Positions 35,617 through 44,016 of a stretch of DNA of 64,000 nt are shown piece after piece. The stretch comes from Gaiellales bacterium. Its GTDB lineage: Bacteria; Actinomycetota; Thermoleophilia; Gaiellales; JAICJC01. How positions within the stretch are numbered: position 1 is the stretch's first letter; every line of letters starts with the position of its first letter. The translations under genes were made by a program, and so were the position numbers. The notes under the pieces were generated by a model. The model was given only the letters and a program-made list of their open reading frames with translations. It made no database searches and was not told the origin of the DNA. Location: contig DASUHM010000008.1 of the NCBI GenBank assembly GCA_036273515.1, positions 1-64,000 on the forward strand. Direction: 5' to 3'.

Positions 35617-36920
35617 TCGCAGCACCCGAGCAGGACACCCCGCGGCCTCTCGCCCAGCAACGGGGGTTCTGGGTGCTGCTGGCGTACGCCGTGGTGCTGG
35701 GAGTGTTCGGGGCGTTTGCCGGCCTGATCTTCGTGGGCGCGATCACGGGCGGAGGCAAGTGGTACAGCGATTCCGAGCCGGGCTGGTTCGGCGGGCACTG
35801 GTGGTGGGTGGCGGTCGGCGCGGCAGCGGGTGTCGGGGTCGGATTGATGCGCCGCGTGACGAGCCTGCCGTGGCAGACGCCCGGGCTGTTCGACGACCTG
35901 CAGACCCAGGAGGTCGAGTGGCGGATCGTGCCCGGGCTCACGGCCGTGTCTCTGGTGTCGCTGATCGGCGGAGCCAGCCTCGGCCCGGAGAAGGCGCTGG
36001 GGTCGATGGGCGGTGGGATGGGAGGGTGGCTCTCCGGGAGGCGAGGGCTCGCGAAAGAGGACGGCCAGGTGAACACCCTGGCCGGCTTCGCAGGTGCCTA
36101 CGGGGGCCTGTTCTCGAGCACCGTGATCGTGGTGATGCTGATCATGGAGGTCGCCCGCCCGGGCGGCCAGAAGTTCCGCAAGGCCCTGACCGCCCAGATC
36201 GTCTCTTCGAGCGTGTCGTTCGCCATCTACTTCGTCATCGCCGGCGCCGTCTTCCTGGACGAGTACGACATGCCGAGATACACGTTCCACGATTGGCAGC
36301 TCCTCGCGGCCGTCCCCCTCGGCCTGTTCGCTGCCGTGGTGGTGACCGCGCTCGCGCTGTTCACGTTGGCGGCTGCGCGGCTGTTCGGACGGCTGAAGAT
36401 CCCGGACATCGGCAAGTCGGTGCTGGGCGGGGTGACCTTCGCGATCGTCGGCGTGGCGCTGCCGCTGACCATGTTCAGCGGCGGCGACCAGCTGAAGACC
36501 GAGCTGGACCATGCCGGGACCCTTGGCCTGGGCCTCCTCGTCGCGGCGCTCATCGGGAAGATGCTCACCTTCGGCGTCAGCCAGGGCAGCGGCTTCGTGG
36601 GCGGGCCCATCTTCCCGTCGCTGTTCATCGGCGGAACCGCCGGGGTCATCGTCCACCACGTCATCCCCGGCGTGCCGCTCGGGCTGGCGTTCACCTGCAT
36701 GCTCGCGGCCGTTCCGGGGGCGCTGGCGGCGGCGCCGTTCTCGATGGTGCTGATGGCCGCCTTCCTGACGCAGATCGGCGTCCTGCAGACCGCTCCCATC
36801 CTGATCGCCGTCATCACGGCCTTCCTCACCATGGAAGGCGTGAAATACGTCATCGCCAGCCGCAAGCACGCCCGCGCAGCGGCGGCGGACGCAGCCGAGG
36901 CGGCGGCCGAACCCGCCTGA
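35613..36920 (+). CDS. CLC family chloride channel/antiporter
   Basis: 435 residues with about ten to twelve hydrophobic segments. CLC signatures: GASLGPEKAL (the GREGP-type motif with the gating glutamate), and GSGFVGGPIFPSLFIGG (the GxFxP selectivity-filter motif). Transports Cl- (possibly coupled to H+). GTG start overlaps the epimerase stop by 4 bp, so it is the last gene of the ndh-zwf-GMC-epimerase operon. Its end is 12 bp from the convergent hpf gene. Confidence 0.9.
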   Translation: MIAAPEQDTPRPLAQQRGFWVLLAYAVVLGVFGAFAGLIFVGAITGGGKWYSDSEPGWFGGHWWWVAVGAAAGVGVGLMRRVTSLPWQTPGLFDDLQTQEVEWRIVPGLTAVSLVSLIGGASLGPEKALGSMGGGMGGWLSGRRGLAKEDGQVNTLAGFAGAYGGLFSSTVIVVMLIMEVARPGGQKFRKALTAQIVSSSVSFAIYFVIAGAVFLDEYDMPRYTFHDWQLLAAVPLGLFAAVVVTALALFTLAAARLFGRLKIPDIGKSVLGGVTFAIVGVALPLTMFSGGDQLKTELDHAGTLGLGLLVAALIGKMLTFGVSQGSGFVGGPIFPSLFIGGTAGVIVHHVIPGVPLGLAFTCMLAAVPGALAAAPFSMVLMAAFLTQIGVLQTAPILIAVITAFLTMEGVKYVIASRKHARAAAADAAEAAAEPA

Positions 36921-36932
36921 CCTCGGGCCGGA

Positions 36933-37493
36933 TCAGCCCTCGTCGTCGCGCGAGGGCTCGATCAGGCCGTAGTTGCCGTCGCGGCGCTTGTAGATCACGT
37001 TGACGTCGTCGGAGTCGGCGTTCACGAACACGAAGAAGTCATGGCCGATCAGCTCCAGCTGGAGCATCGCCTCCTCGGGAGGCATCGGCTTCATGTTGAA
37101 CTGCTTCGACTTGACGATCACCGCGTCCTCCTCATCCGGCAGCGCCGCCTCGGCAGGCGGCGGCGCGACGTGGCTGGCGATGTGCTGCGCGCCCTTGCGG
37201 GTGCGCTTGTTGCGGTAGCGCTTCACCTGGCGCTCGAGCTTGTCGGCCACCAGATCGATCGACGCGTACATGTCGGTGGACGACTCCCGGGCCCGCAGCA
37301 CCGGCCCCTTCGTCCACACGGTCGCCTCGGCGACCTGCTTCTCGTTGATCGACGGGTTGTGCTCCACGGCGAGCTCGAGCTCGCACCGGCTCTCGTCGGA
37401 CAGATGCCGAGCAAGCCTGCCCAGCTTGCGCTCCGAATACGCAAACAGCGCATCGGTCACGTCCACGTTGCGGCCCTTGACCTGCAAGTTCAT
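36933..37493 (-). CDS. hpf: Ribosome hibernation promoting factor, long form
   Basis: 186 residues: N-terminal S30AE/RaiA domain (1-100; MNLQVKGRNVDVTDALFAYSERKLGRLARH) and C-terminal dimerisation domain (about 130-180; VIVKSKQFNMKPMPPEEAMLQLELIGHDFFVFVN). Dimerises 70S ribosomes into 100S in stationary phase. Start at 37493 has AAAGGAG 7 nt upstream; 12 extra upstream codons are not family-like. Located 58 bp beyond comF, as in other actinobacteria, but separated from secA by a 13-kb plus-strand block. Confidence 0.95.
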   Translation of the reverse strand: MNLQVKGRNVDVTDALFAYSERKLGRLARHLSDESRCELELAVEHNPSINEKQVAEATVWTKGPVLRARESSTDMYASIDLVADKLERQVKRYRNKRTRKGAQHIASHVAPPPAEAALPDEEDAVIVKSKQFNMKPMPPEEAMLQLELIGHDFFVFVNADSDDVNVIYKRRDGNYGLIEPSRDDEG

Positions 37494-37551
37494 CTGCGGC
37501 TCCTTTGGACGGAGGAGTGCCGGAAACATACCCGCTCGAAATCGGATTCAC

Positions 37552-38220
37552 CTAAATCCGCACGACGCGGGCGAGCGTGACCGCCGCCACCGACCGGGCG
37601 CCGCCCTTGCGCAGCGCGGCGGCGCAGGCCGAGAGCGTCGCGCCCGTCGTGAACACGTCGTCGACGACGACGATCCGCGCCCCGCCGAGCTCGCCGGCGG
37701 CGTGGAAGGCCCCGCGCACGTTGCGCCGCCGGGCGACGTGGTCGAGCCCGCGCTGCGGGCGCCGGATCGGCGCGGCGGCGAGCAGCGGCCGGGCCGGGAC
37801 GCCCCATCGGTCGGCCAGCCCCACCGCCAGCTCGCGGGCCGGGTGGTAGCCGCGCCGGAGCGTGCGCCAGCGGTCGCCCGGCACCCACGTCAGCGCGTCG
37901 CATTCCGGCGCCGGGCAGACGGTCGCGACGACGCCGGCGGCAGTCGCCGCCAGGCCACGTAGGCCGCCGTCCTTGAACCGCAGCACGAGGTCGCGGCCGC
38001 GCCCCTCGAAGGCGACGGCCGCCACGGCCGCCTCGAACCCGAGGCGGCGGCCGCGGCACTCGCGGCAGTCGGCCACCGCCGCGACGGTGGGCTTGCCGCA
38101 GCGGGCGCAGGCCGGCCCGCCGAGCAGGGGCAGCGCCCGCACGCAGGCCGCGCAGACGGGCTCGCCGCCGCGACCGCACAGGGCGCAGCAGGCGGGCAGG
38201 AGCAGGTCGAGCAGGCGCAT
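37552..38220 (-). CDS. comF: ComF family phosphoribosyltransferase-like protein
   Basis: 222 residues. N-terminal zinc-ribbon cysteines (CCALCGRGGEPVCAAC, then CARCGKP and CREC) and C-terminal PRT fold with the PRPP-loop motif VVVDDVFTTGATL. ComF is associated with DNA uptake in competent bacteria, while homologues are widespread in non-competent species; a role here is not certain. ATG 38220 follows a TAGCGT box by 7 nt, suggesting a leaderless message running into hpf. Confidence 0.93.
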   Translation of the reverse strand: MRLLDLLLPACCALCGRGGEPVCAACVRALPLLGGPACARCGKPTVAAVADCRECRGRRLGFEAAVAAVAFEGRGRDLVLRFKDGGLRGLAATAAGVVATVCPAPECDALTWVPGDRWRTLRRGYHPARELAVGLADRWGVPARPLLAAAPIRRPQRGLDHVARRRNVRGAFHAAGELGGARIVVVDDVFTTGATLSACAAALRKGGARSVAAVTLARVVRI

Positions 38221-38227
38221 CCTCGAG

Positions 38228-38233
38228 ACGCTA
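38228..38233 (-). promoter_or_regulatory. -10 box TAGCGT, leaderless start of comF
   Basis: TAGCGT on the minus strand, 7 nt upstream of ATG 38220. GAGG immediately before the ATG is too close to work as a Shine-Dalgarno, supporting leaderless initiation. Confidence 0.45.
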
Positions 38234-38277
38234 CGGCCGGGCGGGTCACACGTGTGTGACAGGCCGTGCCGGTCCGG

Positions 38278-39663
38278 TCAGGAGAGCGTGAACGGCGCGT
38301 CGACGACCGTGCCGGCGGGCACCCGGCGGGCCAGCTCGGCGGGGTCGGCGGCGACCAGCGGGCCGAGCTCGATCGGCACGGCGGCGCCGCCGTCCGGCCG
38401 TCGCGAGACCGCTGCGCCGGCCCGCTCCAGCACCTCGGCGGCGGCGTCGCTCAGCCGCTGGCGCACCGTCTCGGGTGACGACGGGCCCTCGGCGTTCTTC
38501 AGCGGCTCGAACTCGCCCTGACGGCTCGTCTCGAGGACGAGCGAGCGGCGCGCGAGCGGCAGCGTGTCGAAGATGAACTGCTCGAACTTGACGGCGTTCG
38601 GCTCGTCCGGCTCGACGCGGCGTCCGCCGTCGTCGAGGTACGGCACCCGCTTCAGCGCCCGGTGGAAGGGCAGCTCGGCGGTGGCCGCAACCCGGTCGAC
38701 GAAGTCGCGCGAGAAGATGTGCAGGGCGATGCTCCCGGCGGCGAAGGCGAGCCCGCCGTCGGGGCGGCGCTGCTCCGCCAGCCGGTCGGGCAGGTCGGAG
38801 TACTCGATCACGAGCTGGCGGCCGTCACGCGCCGCCACGACGCCGACCTTCTCGGCCGGGTCGGTCTTGCGCACGACCTTCGACGACACCTCCGCCCCGG
38901 CCAGCCGGTGCGCGCCCACGAAGCCGGGGTCGCCGACCGCGATCAGGGGGTTGTCGACCTGCAGGTAGAAGATCGTCTCGATCCCGCGCTCGCGCATGTC
39001 GTCGAGACATCCGGTGCGAAGGAGCGCGCGCAGCGTGCCGCCGTGGCCGTCCGGGCTGAGCGCGACGCGGTCGGGGGCGGCGAGCAGCACCGCGCCGCTC
39101 TCCGCCTCGACCGCCGGCATCGTGCCCTGGCGGAAGAGCCGCAGGTGCTCGAGCCCGAACCAGTCGTGCCCGGCCAGGAAGGCTTCCGTGGCGGCGTGGT
39201 TGTCCTCGCTCGTCATCACGTAGAGCGGCGGAGTCGTGCCGTACAGGCGCCCCAGCGCGGCGACCTTCTCGCAGTGGATCTGGAAGAGCGACCGGTCGGT
39301 CACGGGGCCGATCGGGTAGCAGCCCTTGGGCCCGTCGAAGCCGAGCCGGGTGCCCTGCCCGCCGGCGACGATCACGACCGCCACCGCCCCGCGGGCCAGC
39401 GCGTCCTCGCCCTCGGCGATCGCCTCGGCCGACGGCGCCGGGTCGGGCTCGACCGGCTCGATCCCCCCGACGTCGGCCGGCTCCTCGTCGCCGCGCACGA
39501 GCGTCTCGATCAGGCGGTCGAGCAGGTCGAGGTCGAGCGAACGCAGATCGCGCTCGAGCCGCTCCCGGCCGCCGGCGTCGAGGCCGTCCCAGAAACGGAG
39601 CAAGGCCTCCTGGCCGTGCTCGGCCAGGGTCGCATGCAGCTCACGGTAGCCCTCGTCGCCCAT
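38278..39663 (-). CDS. UDP-sugar pyrophosphorylase, eukaryotic UAP1-type
   Basis: 461 residues. The nucleotide-binding motif GGQGTRLGFDGPKGCYPIG (about 98-116) is that of the UDPGP family, closest in pattern to UDP-N-acetylhexosamine pyrophosphorylases of eukaryotes rather than bacterial GlmU or GalU. Other landmarks: VMTSEDNHAATEAFL, FRQGTMPAVE, APDRVALSPDGHGG, EYSDLP, and NAVKFEQFIFDTLP. It makes UDP-GlcNAc or a related UDP-sugar from UTP and sugar 1-phosphate. With PGI/PMI, nucleotidyltransferase and UGDH nearby it probably feeds surface-polymer synthesis. TAGGGT box 6 nt before the ATG. Confidence 0.88.
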   Translation of the reverse strand: MGDEGYRELHATLAEHGQEALLRFWDGLDAGGRERLERDLRSLDLDLLDRLIETLVRGDEEPADVGGIEPVEPDPAPSAEAIAEGEDALARGAVAVVIVAGGQGTRLGFDGPKGCYPIGPVTDRSLFQIHCEKVAALGRLYGTTPPLYVMTSEDNHAATEAFLAGHDWFGLEHLRLFRQGTMPAVEAESGAVLLAAPDRVALSPDGHGGTLRALLRTGCLDDMRERGIETIFYLQVDNPLIAVGDPGFVGAHRLAGAEVSSKVVRKTDPAEKVGVVAARDGRQLVIEYSDLPDRLAEQRRPDGGLAFAAGSIALHIFSRDFVDRVAATAELPFHRALKRVPYLDDGGRRVEPDEPNAVKFEQFIFDTLPLARRSLVLETSRQGEFEPLKNAEGPSSPETVRQRLSDAAAEVLERAGAAVSRRPDGGAAVPIELGPLVAADPAELARRVPAGTVVDAPFTLS

Positions 39664-39669
39664 CCGCCT

Positions 39670-39675
39670 ACCCTA
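39670..39675 (-). promoter_or_regulatory. -10 box TAGGGT, leaderless start of UDPGP gene
   Basis: TAGGGT on the minus strand 6 nt upstream of ATG 39663, within 34 bp of the mtnA stop. Confidence 0.4.
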
Positions 39676-39697
39676 CCCGCCTGCCCCGCCCTGATCC

Positions 39698-40738
39698 CTA
39701 GCCGAAGGTGTAGGGCGGCCTGCGCACGCCGTGCTCGGTGATGATCGCGCTGATGTTCGCGGCCGGGGTGACGTCGAACGCCGGGTTGTAGACGCCGAAG
39801 CCCGCGGGCACGGCGGCCCCGAGCTCGTCCGGCCGGCGGTGCTCGATGGGGATGTCCTCCCCGGTGGCGATCGCCGGATCGATGGTCGACGTCGGCGCGG
39901 CCACGTAGAACGGCAGGTGGTGGGCGCGGGCGAGGATGCTGAGCGCGTACGTCCCGATCTTGTTCGCCGCGTCGCCGTTTCGGGCGATGCGGTCGGCGCC
40001 GGTGATGACTGCGTCCACCTTTCCCTGCGCCATCAGCCAGCCGGCCGCCGAATCGGTCAGGAGCGTCGCCGAGATGCCCTCTTCGCGCAGCTCCCAGGCC
40101 GTCAGCCGGGCGCCCTGGTTCAAGGGCCGGGTCTCGTCCACCCACACGTGCAGCGAGGGGTCGCGCCGGTGGGCCGAGCGGATCACCCCGAGCGCCGTGC
40201 CGTAGCCCGCGGTCGCGAGCGCGCCGGCATTGCAGTGGGTCAGCACCTGCGCGCCGGCCCGCAGGAGCTCCGCGCCGTGGCCGCCGATCTGCTGGCAGCG
40301 GGCGACCTCTTCCTCGTGCAGCGCCTCGGCCTCGCGCCGCAGCGCCTCGCGCTGCGAGGCGGCGTCGCGGTGGGGCGCGTCGGAGCGGGCCCGCATGCGG
40401 GTGAGCGCCCAGGGCAGGTTCACGGCCGTCGGCCGGGTGAGCGCGAGGCCGGTGCAGGCGCGGGCCACGTCGTCGCGGAGCGTCTCGACGTCGTCGGCAT
40501 TGCTCCGCGCCGCCGCCAGGGCGACGCCGTAGGCGGCCGCGATCCCGATGGCCGGAGCGCCGCGCACGACCATCCCGCGGATGGCGTCGGCGACCTCCTG
40601 CCACGTCTCCAGGCGCACCTCGACGGTCTCCGCCGGAAGCCGGGTCTGGTCGAGCAGGACGACCGCACCGTCCTCGATGCGGGCGATCCGATGGGGCGCG
40701 AGAACGGACGTGCGGGGAGGCGCGATCACCGGGGCCAC
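39698..40738 (-). CDS. mtnA: S-methyl-5-thioribose-1-phosphate isomerase
   Basis: 346 residues. Catalytic Cys169 in THCNAGALATAGYGT and Asp249 in ITGADRIARNGDAANKIG are both present; MVVRGAPAIGIAAAYG is the family N-terminal signature. It converts methylthioribose 1-phosphate to methylthioribulose 1-phosphate in methionine salvage. The remaining salvage genes are not in the window; metH is at 48-51 kb. GTG start at 40738. It is preceded by a strong promoter overlapping two palindromes (40768-40814), so it is independently regulated. Confidence 0.95.
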   Translation of the reverse strand: MAPVIAPPRTSVLAPHRIARIEDGAVVLLDQTRLPAETVEVRLETWQEVADAIRGMVVRGAPAIGIAAAYGVALAAARSNADDVETLRDDVARACTGLALTRPTAVNLPWALTRMRARSDAPHRDAASQREALRREAEALHEEEVARCQQIGGHGAELLRAGAQVLTHCNAGALATAGYGTALGVIRSAHRRDPSLHVWVDETRPLNQGARLTAWELREEGISATLLTDSAAGWLMAQGKVDAVITGADRIARNGDAANKIGTYALSILARAHHLPFYVAAPTSTIDPAIATGEDIPIEHRRPDELGAAVPAGFGVYNPAFDVTPAANISAIITEHGVRRPPYTFG

Positions 40739-40767
40739 TATATCGCCGCCTTCTCGGCGCGAACCTC

Positions 40768-40814
40768 GCTATATACCATGCATGCTATATAGCAGCCTGA
40801 CCCGGTCAGGTCAA
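40768..40814 (-). promoter_or_regulatory. mtnA: mtnA promoter with two overlapping palindromes
   Basis: Minus strand: -35 TTGACC (40814-40809), 17-nt spacer, -10 TATATA (40791-40786), start codon 48 nt further on. The spacer contains CCTGACC-C-GGTCAGG (40796-40810) and the -10 lies in a 26-bp AT-rich palindrome (40768-40793) with arms GCTATATA and a central ATGCAT, one mismatched pair. Two dyads in a consensus promoter suggest repression by a dimeric regulator. The -35 overlaps the stop codon of the PGI/PMI gene. Confidence 0.8.
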
Positions 40815-41798
40815 GGCGCTCTTGAGCACGTCGATGTTGCGCACCGGGGTCGGATCGACGCCCCGCCTGACGGCCGCGCCGTAGCTGGCCCAGTCGCCGT
40901 GGGCGACGAGCGAGAACGCCCGGGCGGCCGGCGTGTCGCCGCGCGCCTCGACGGTCTCGACGAGCGCCGCCCGCCCGGCGATCAGGTCGGCGGTCGCCTC
41001 GATGCTCCTGCGCACGGCGTCGGGCTGGCCCGGATCGGAGAGGAACACGGCGGCGAACCGGCCCGGGACGGTGCCCTCCCAGCCGACGATCTCGTTGTGC
41101 GCGAGCTCGGGCAGGGCGTGGCTGAACGCGTGCATCTTGGCGTTCTCGTTCAGCTGCGTCTTCCAGCGGTAGGCGACGGCGCCCATCGGCCCGGCCCCGT
41201 AGATCAGCGGCACCGTCGGCGCCAGCCGCTCCCCCAGCTCCCGGGCCGGCCCGCCCTCGGCCAGCTCGACGCCCTCGGCGGCGGCCGACGCGATGCCCTC
41301 GGACGCGAGCCCGCAGGCGCCGAAGGCGCCCGCCATCGCGCCGAACAGGTAGCCGAGCGCCGCCCGCGGCTGGCCGGTGGCGACCGCGTCCGGCACCTCC
41401 GCGGAGGCGGCGCCCCACTCGCGGGCGCGCTCGAGAAGCGTGCCGCCCGAGCCGACCACGAGCAGGTTCGCGCCCTGGCGGTGGGCCTGCTCGGCGCAGG
41501 CGAGCGTCTCCTGGGTCTCACCCGAGTAGCTGACGCACATGACGAGCGTCCCCGGCCCGGCCCAGTGGGGCACGCGGAAGCCCCGCACACGCGTGATCGG
41601 GACCGGGCACTCGCCGGCGACGAGGGCGCGCAGCAGTTCGCCGCCCATCGCCGAGCCGCCCATCGCGGCGATCACGACGGCGCCCGGGAGGGCGACGCGG
41701 GCGCCGACCTCGGCGCCGACCCGCTCCCCCTCGCGCAGCTGGTGGGCCATGCCGGCGATGGCGCTCGCCATCCCGGAAGGGTCCACGGCCGCTACCAC
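40806..41798 (-). CDS. Bifunctional phosphoglucose/phosphomannose isomerase-like SIS protein
   Basis: 330 residues. SIS domain with AAMGGSAMGGELLRAL and SYSGETQETLAC, and the C-terminal ENAKMHAFSHALPELAHNEIVGWE segment that carries the catalytic Glu and His of archaeal/bacterial PGI/PMI enzymes. Interconverts glucose 6-, fructose 6- and mannose 6-phosphate. GTG 41798 chosen because GGGGAG lies 5 nt before it; it overlaps the nucleotidyltransferase stop. GTG 41786 is the alternative. Last gene of the LCP-UGDH-nucleotidyltransferase operon. Confidence 0.88.
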   Translation of the reverse strand: MVAAVDPSGMASAIAGMAHQLREGERVGAEVGARVALPGAVVIAAMGGSAMGGELLRALVAGECPVPITRVRGFRVPHWAGPGTLVMCVSYSGETQETLACAEQAHRQGANLLVVGSGGTLLERAREWGAASAEVPDAVATGQPRAALGYLFGAMAGAFGACGLASEGIASAAAEGVELAEGGPARELGERLAPTVPLIYGAGPMGAVAYRWKTQLNENAKMHAFSHALPELAHNEIVGWEGTVPGRFAAVFLSDPGQPDAVRRSIEATADLIAGRAALVETVEARGDTPAARAFSLVAHGDWASYGAAVRRGVDPTPVRNIDVLKSALT

Positions 41799-42661
41799 AC
41801 AGGCTCCCCGTCGCCGGCCATCACGAGATTCTCCACCGTCCGCCCCGCCGCCACAACCGCACCCTCCAGGAGCACCGATCCGGACACCGTCGCGCCGGCC
41901 TCCACCCGGCAGCCCGGGCCGACGACGGAGCCGGTCACGGTGGCGTCCGGATCGACCCGCGCGGAGGCGTCGACGAGCCCGTCCGCGGGCATCCGCTCCA
42001 GGTTGGCGGCCAGGTAGCTCTCGGGCGTGCCGATGTCGCGCCAGTATCCGTCCGAGCTCTGCGCGTAGAGCCCGGCGCCGACGAGCAGCGGGAACACCTC
42101 GTACTCGACCGACACCGCCCGCCCCGGCGGGATCAGGCCGAGCACGTCCGGCTCGACGACGTAGGTGCCGGCGTTGATCGTCGATGCGGCGGCGGTGCCC
42201 GGCGGCGGCTTCTCGACGAAGGCGGTGACCGCGCCGTCCGCGGCCGTCACGACGACGCCGTAGCGGCTGGGGTCGTCGACCGGATGCAGGGCGAGCGTCA
42301 TCCGGGCCTCGCGGTCGCGGTGGAAGCGCACGAGCGCCGACAGGTCGAGGTCGGTGAGCACGTCGCCGTTCGCGACCACGAACGTCTCCGTGAACGTCCG
42401 CGCGGCATAGGCGATCGCGCCGCCCGTCCCCAGCGGCGCCGGCTCGACCACGTACTCGAGCTCGGCGCCGAAGTGGGCCTGGATCGCGTCGGGCCGGTAG
42501 CCGCAGGCGAGCACGATCCGGTCGATCCCGTGCGCGCGCAGATGCGCCACCTGGTGCTCGAGGAAGGGGCGGTTCGCGATCGGCAGCATGGGCTTTGGGG
42601 TCGTGCACGTGAGCGGGCGCAGGCGGGTGCCTTCGCCGCCGACGAGGACGACGGCGATCAC
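41792..42661 (-). CDS. Sugar-phosphate nucleotidyltransferase (mannose-1-phosphate guanylyltransferase-like)
   Basis: 289 residues. N-terminal Rossmann-like domain with VLVGGEGTRLRPLTCTTPKPMLPIA (5-29), VVANGDVL and FVEKPP, then a short left-handed beta-helix (SARVDPDATVTGSVVGPGC onward). It makes an NDP-sugar, most likely GDP-mannose or an NDP-glucose; the base and sugar cannot be fixed by motif. GTG start overlaps the UGDH stop (GTGA) and its end overlaps the PGI/PMI start, so coupled translation is expected. Confidence 0.88.
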   Translation of the reverse strand: MIAVVLVGGEGTRLRPLTCTTPKPMLPIANRPFLEHQVAHLRAHGIDRIVLACGYRPDAIQAHFGAELEYVVEPAPLGTGGAIAYAARTFTETFVVANGDVLTDLDLSALVRFHRDREARMTLALHPVDDPSRYGVVVTAADGAVTAFVEKPPPGTAAASTINAGTYVVEPDVLGLIPPGRAVSVEYEVFPLLVGAGLYAQSSDGYWRDIGTPESYLAANLERMPADGLVDASARVDPDATVTGSVVGPGCRVEAGATVSGSVLLEGAVVAAGRTVENLVMAGDGEPVW

Positions 42662-44016
42662 CGAGCTGCGATGTCGGCGTCGGCCGTCGTCCGCTGGGCA
42701 TCTGCGGCGGGGGCCGACGGCCGCCCGACCGACTCGTAGGCGAACCCGGCCGCGCGGGCCCGGGCCGGGTCGAGCAGGTTGCGCCCGTCGACCACGAGCG
42801 GCGTCCGCATCGCCTCGCGCACGGCCCGGGTGCACACCTGCCGGAACTCGCCCCACTCGGTCACGATCACGGCGGCATCGGCCCCCGTGACCGCCTCGAG
42901 CATCGAGCCGGCCAGCTCGACCTCGTCGCCGAGCAGCTCGGCCGCGTTCTGCATGGCCACCGGGTCGTAGCCGACGACGGTCGCGCCCTCCGCCCGCAGC
43001 CGGGCGGCCAGCACCAGGCTCGAGGCCTCGCGCATGTCGTCGGTGTCGGCCTTGAAGGCGAGCCCGAGCAGGGCGATCCGCGTCCCCCGCAGCGAGCCGA
43101 GGTGGCGCTCGAGCTTCCCCACCACCCGCCGCTTCTGCAGGTCGTTCACCTCGATCACCGAGGTGAGCAGCTGGAAGTGGTAGCCGGAGTTTCCGGCCAG
43201 CTGCTTGAGCGCCTTCACGTCCTTGGGGAAGCAGCTGCCGCCGTACCCGATGCCCGGGCGCAGGAAGTGGCTGCCGATGCGGGCGTCGAGGCCCATCCCC
43301 TGGGCGACGACGCCGACGTCCGCGCCCATCTCCTCGCACACGTTCGCGATCTCGTTGATGAACGAGATCTTCGTGGCCAGGAACGCGTTCGACGCGTACT
43401 TGATCATCTCGGCGCTGGCGACGTCTGTGGTGATCACGGGCGCCCGCACGCCGGCGTAGAGGCCGGCGACCGCGCGCGCGTCGGCGTCGGCGAACGCCCC
43501 GATCACGATGCGGTCGGGCTCGAGGAAGTCGGCGACGGCCCGGCCCTCGCGCAAAAACTCGGGGTTGGACACGTAGCCGACGTGGCCGACGCCACGGGCG
43601 TCGAGATCGTCGCGCAGCTTCTCCCCCGTGCCGACGGGGACGGTGCTCTTCATGACGATCACCAGCCGCTCGCCGGTCTCGGGCAGGCTGTCGATGACCG
43701 CGCGCACGCGGGAGAGATCGGCGTCGCCCGAGGCGGTGGCGGGCGTGTCGACGCACACGAAGGCGATCCGGCACGACCCCACCAGATCGTCGAGGTCGAG
43801 CGTGAACCGCAGCCGTGCGCGGTTGCGGGCCAGCAGGCGGTCGACGCCGGGCTCGTAGATCGGCACGGTGCCGTTTCGCAGCGCCTCGATCCGCGCCTTG
43901 TTCACGTCGAGGCAGACGACCTCGTGGCCGAGCTCGGCGAAGCACGCCGCCGTGACCAGGCCGACGTAGCCGACGCCGATGACGCCGACCGGGCGCGTGT
44001 TCCCGTTGCCCTTCAT
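42658..44016 (-). CDS. UDP-glucose/GDP-mannose dehydrogenase family protein
   Basis: 452 residues. NAD motif GVIGVGYVGLVTAACFAELGHEVVC near the N terminus, substrate-site FLREGRAVADFLEPDRIVIG, the catalytic cysteine in GYGGSCFPKDVKALKQLA, and C-terminal NAD-fold ALLGLAFKADTDDMREA. It oxidises UDP-glucose to UDP-glucuronate or the equivalent GDP-mannose reaction. ATG overlaps the LCP gene stop by 4 bp. A tail of about 20 residues rich in Ala/Asp is not part of the fold. Confidence 0.93.
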   Translation of the reverse strand: MKGNGNTRPVGVIGVGYVGLVTAACFAELGHEVVCLDVNKARIEALRNGTVPIYEPGVDRLLARNRARLRFTLDLDDLVGSCRIAFVCVDTPATASGDADLSRVRAVIDSLPETGERLVIVMKSTVPVGTGEKLRDDLDARGVGHVGYVSNPEFLREGRAVADFLEPDRIVIGAFADADARAVAGLYAGVRAPVITTDVASAEMIKYASNAFLATKISFINEIANVCEEMGADVGVVAQGMGLDARIGSHFLRPGIGYGGSCFPKDVKALKQLAGNSGYHFQLLTSVIEVNDLQKRRVVGKLERHLGSLRGTRIALLGLAFKADTDDMREASSLVLAARLRAEGATVVGYDPVAMQNAAELLGDEVELAGSMLEAVTGADAAVIVTEWGEFRQVCTRAVREAMRTPLVVDGRNLLDPARARAAGFAYESVGRPSAPAADAQRTTADADIAAR

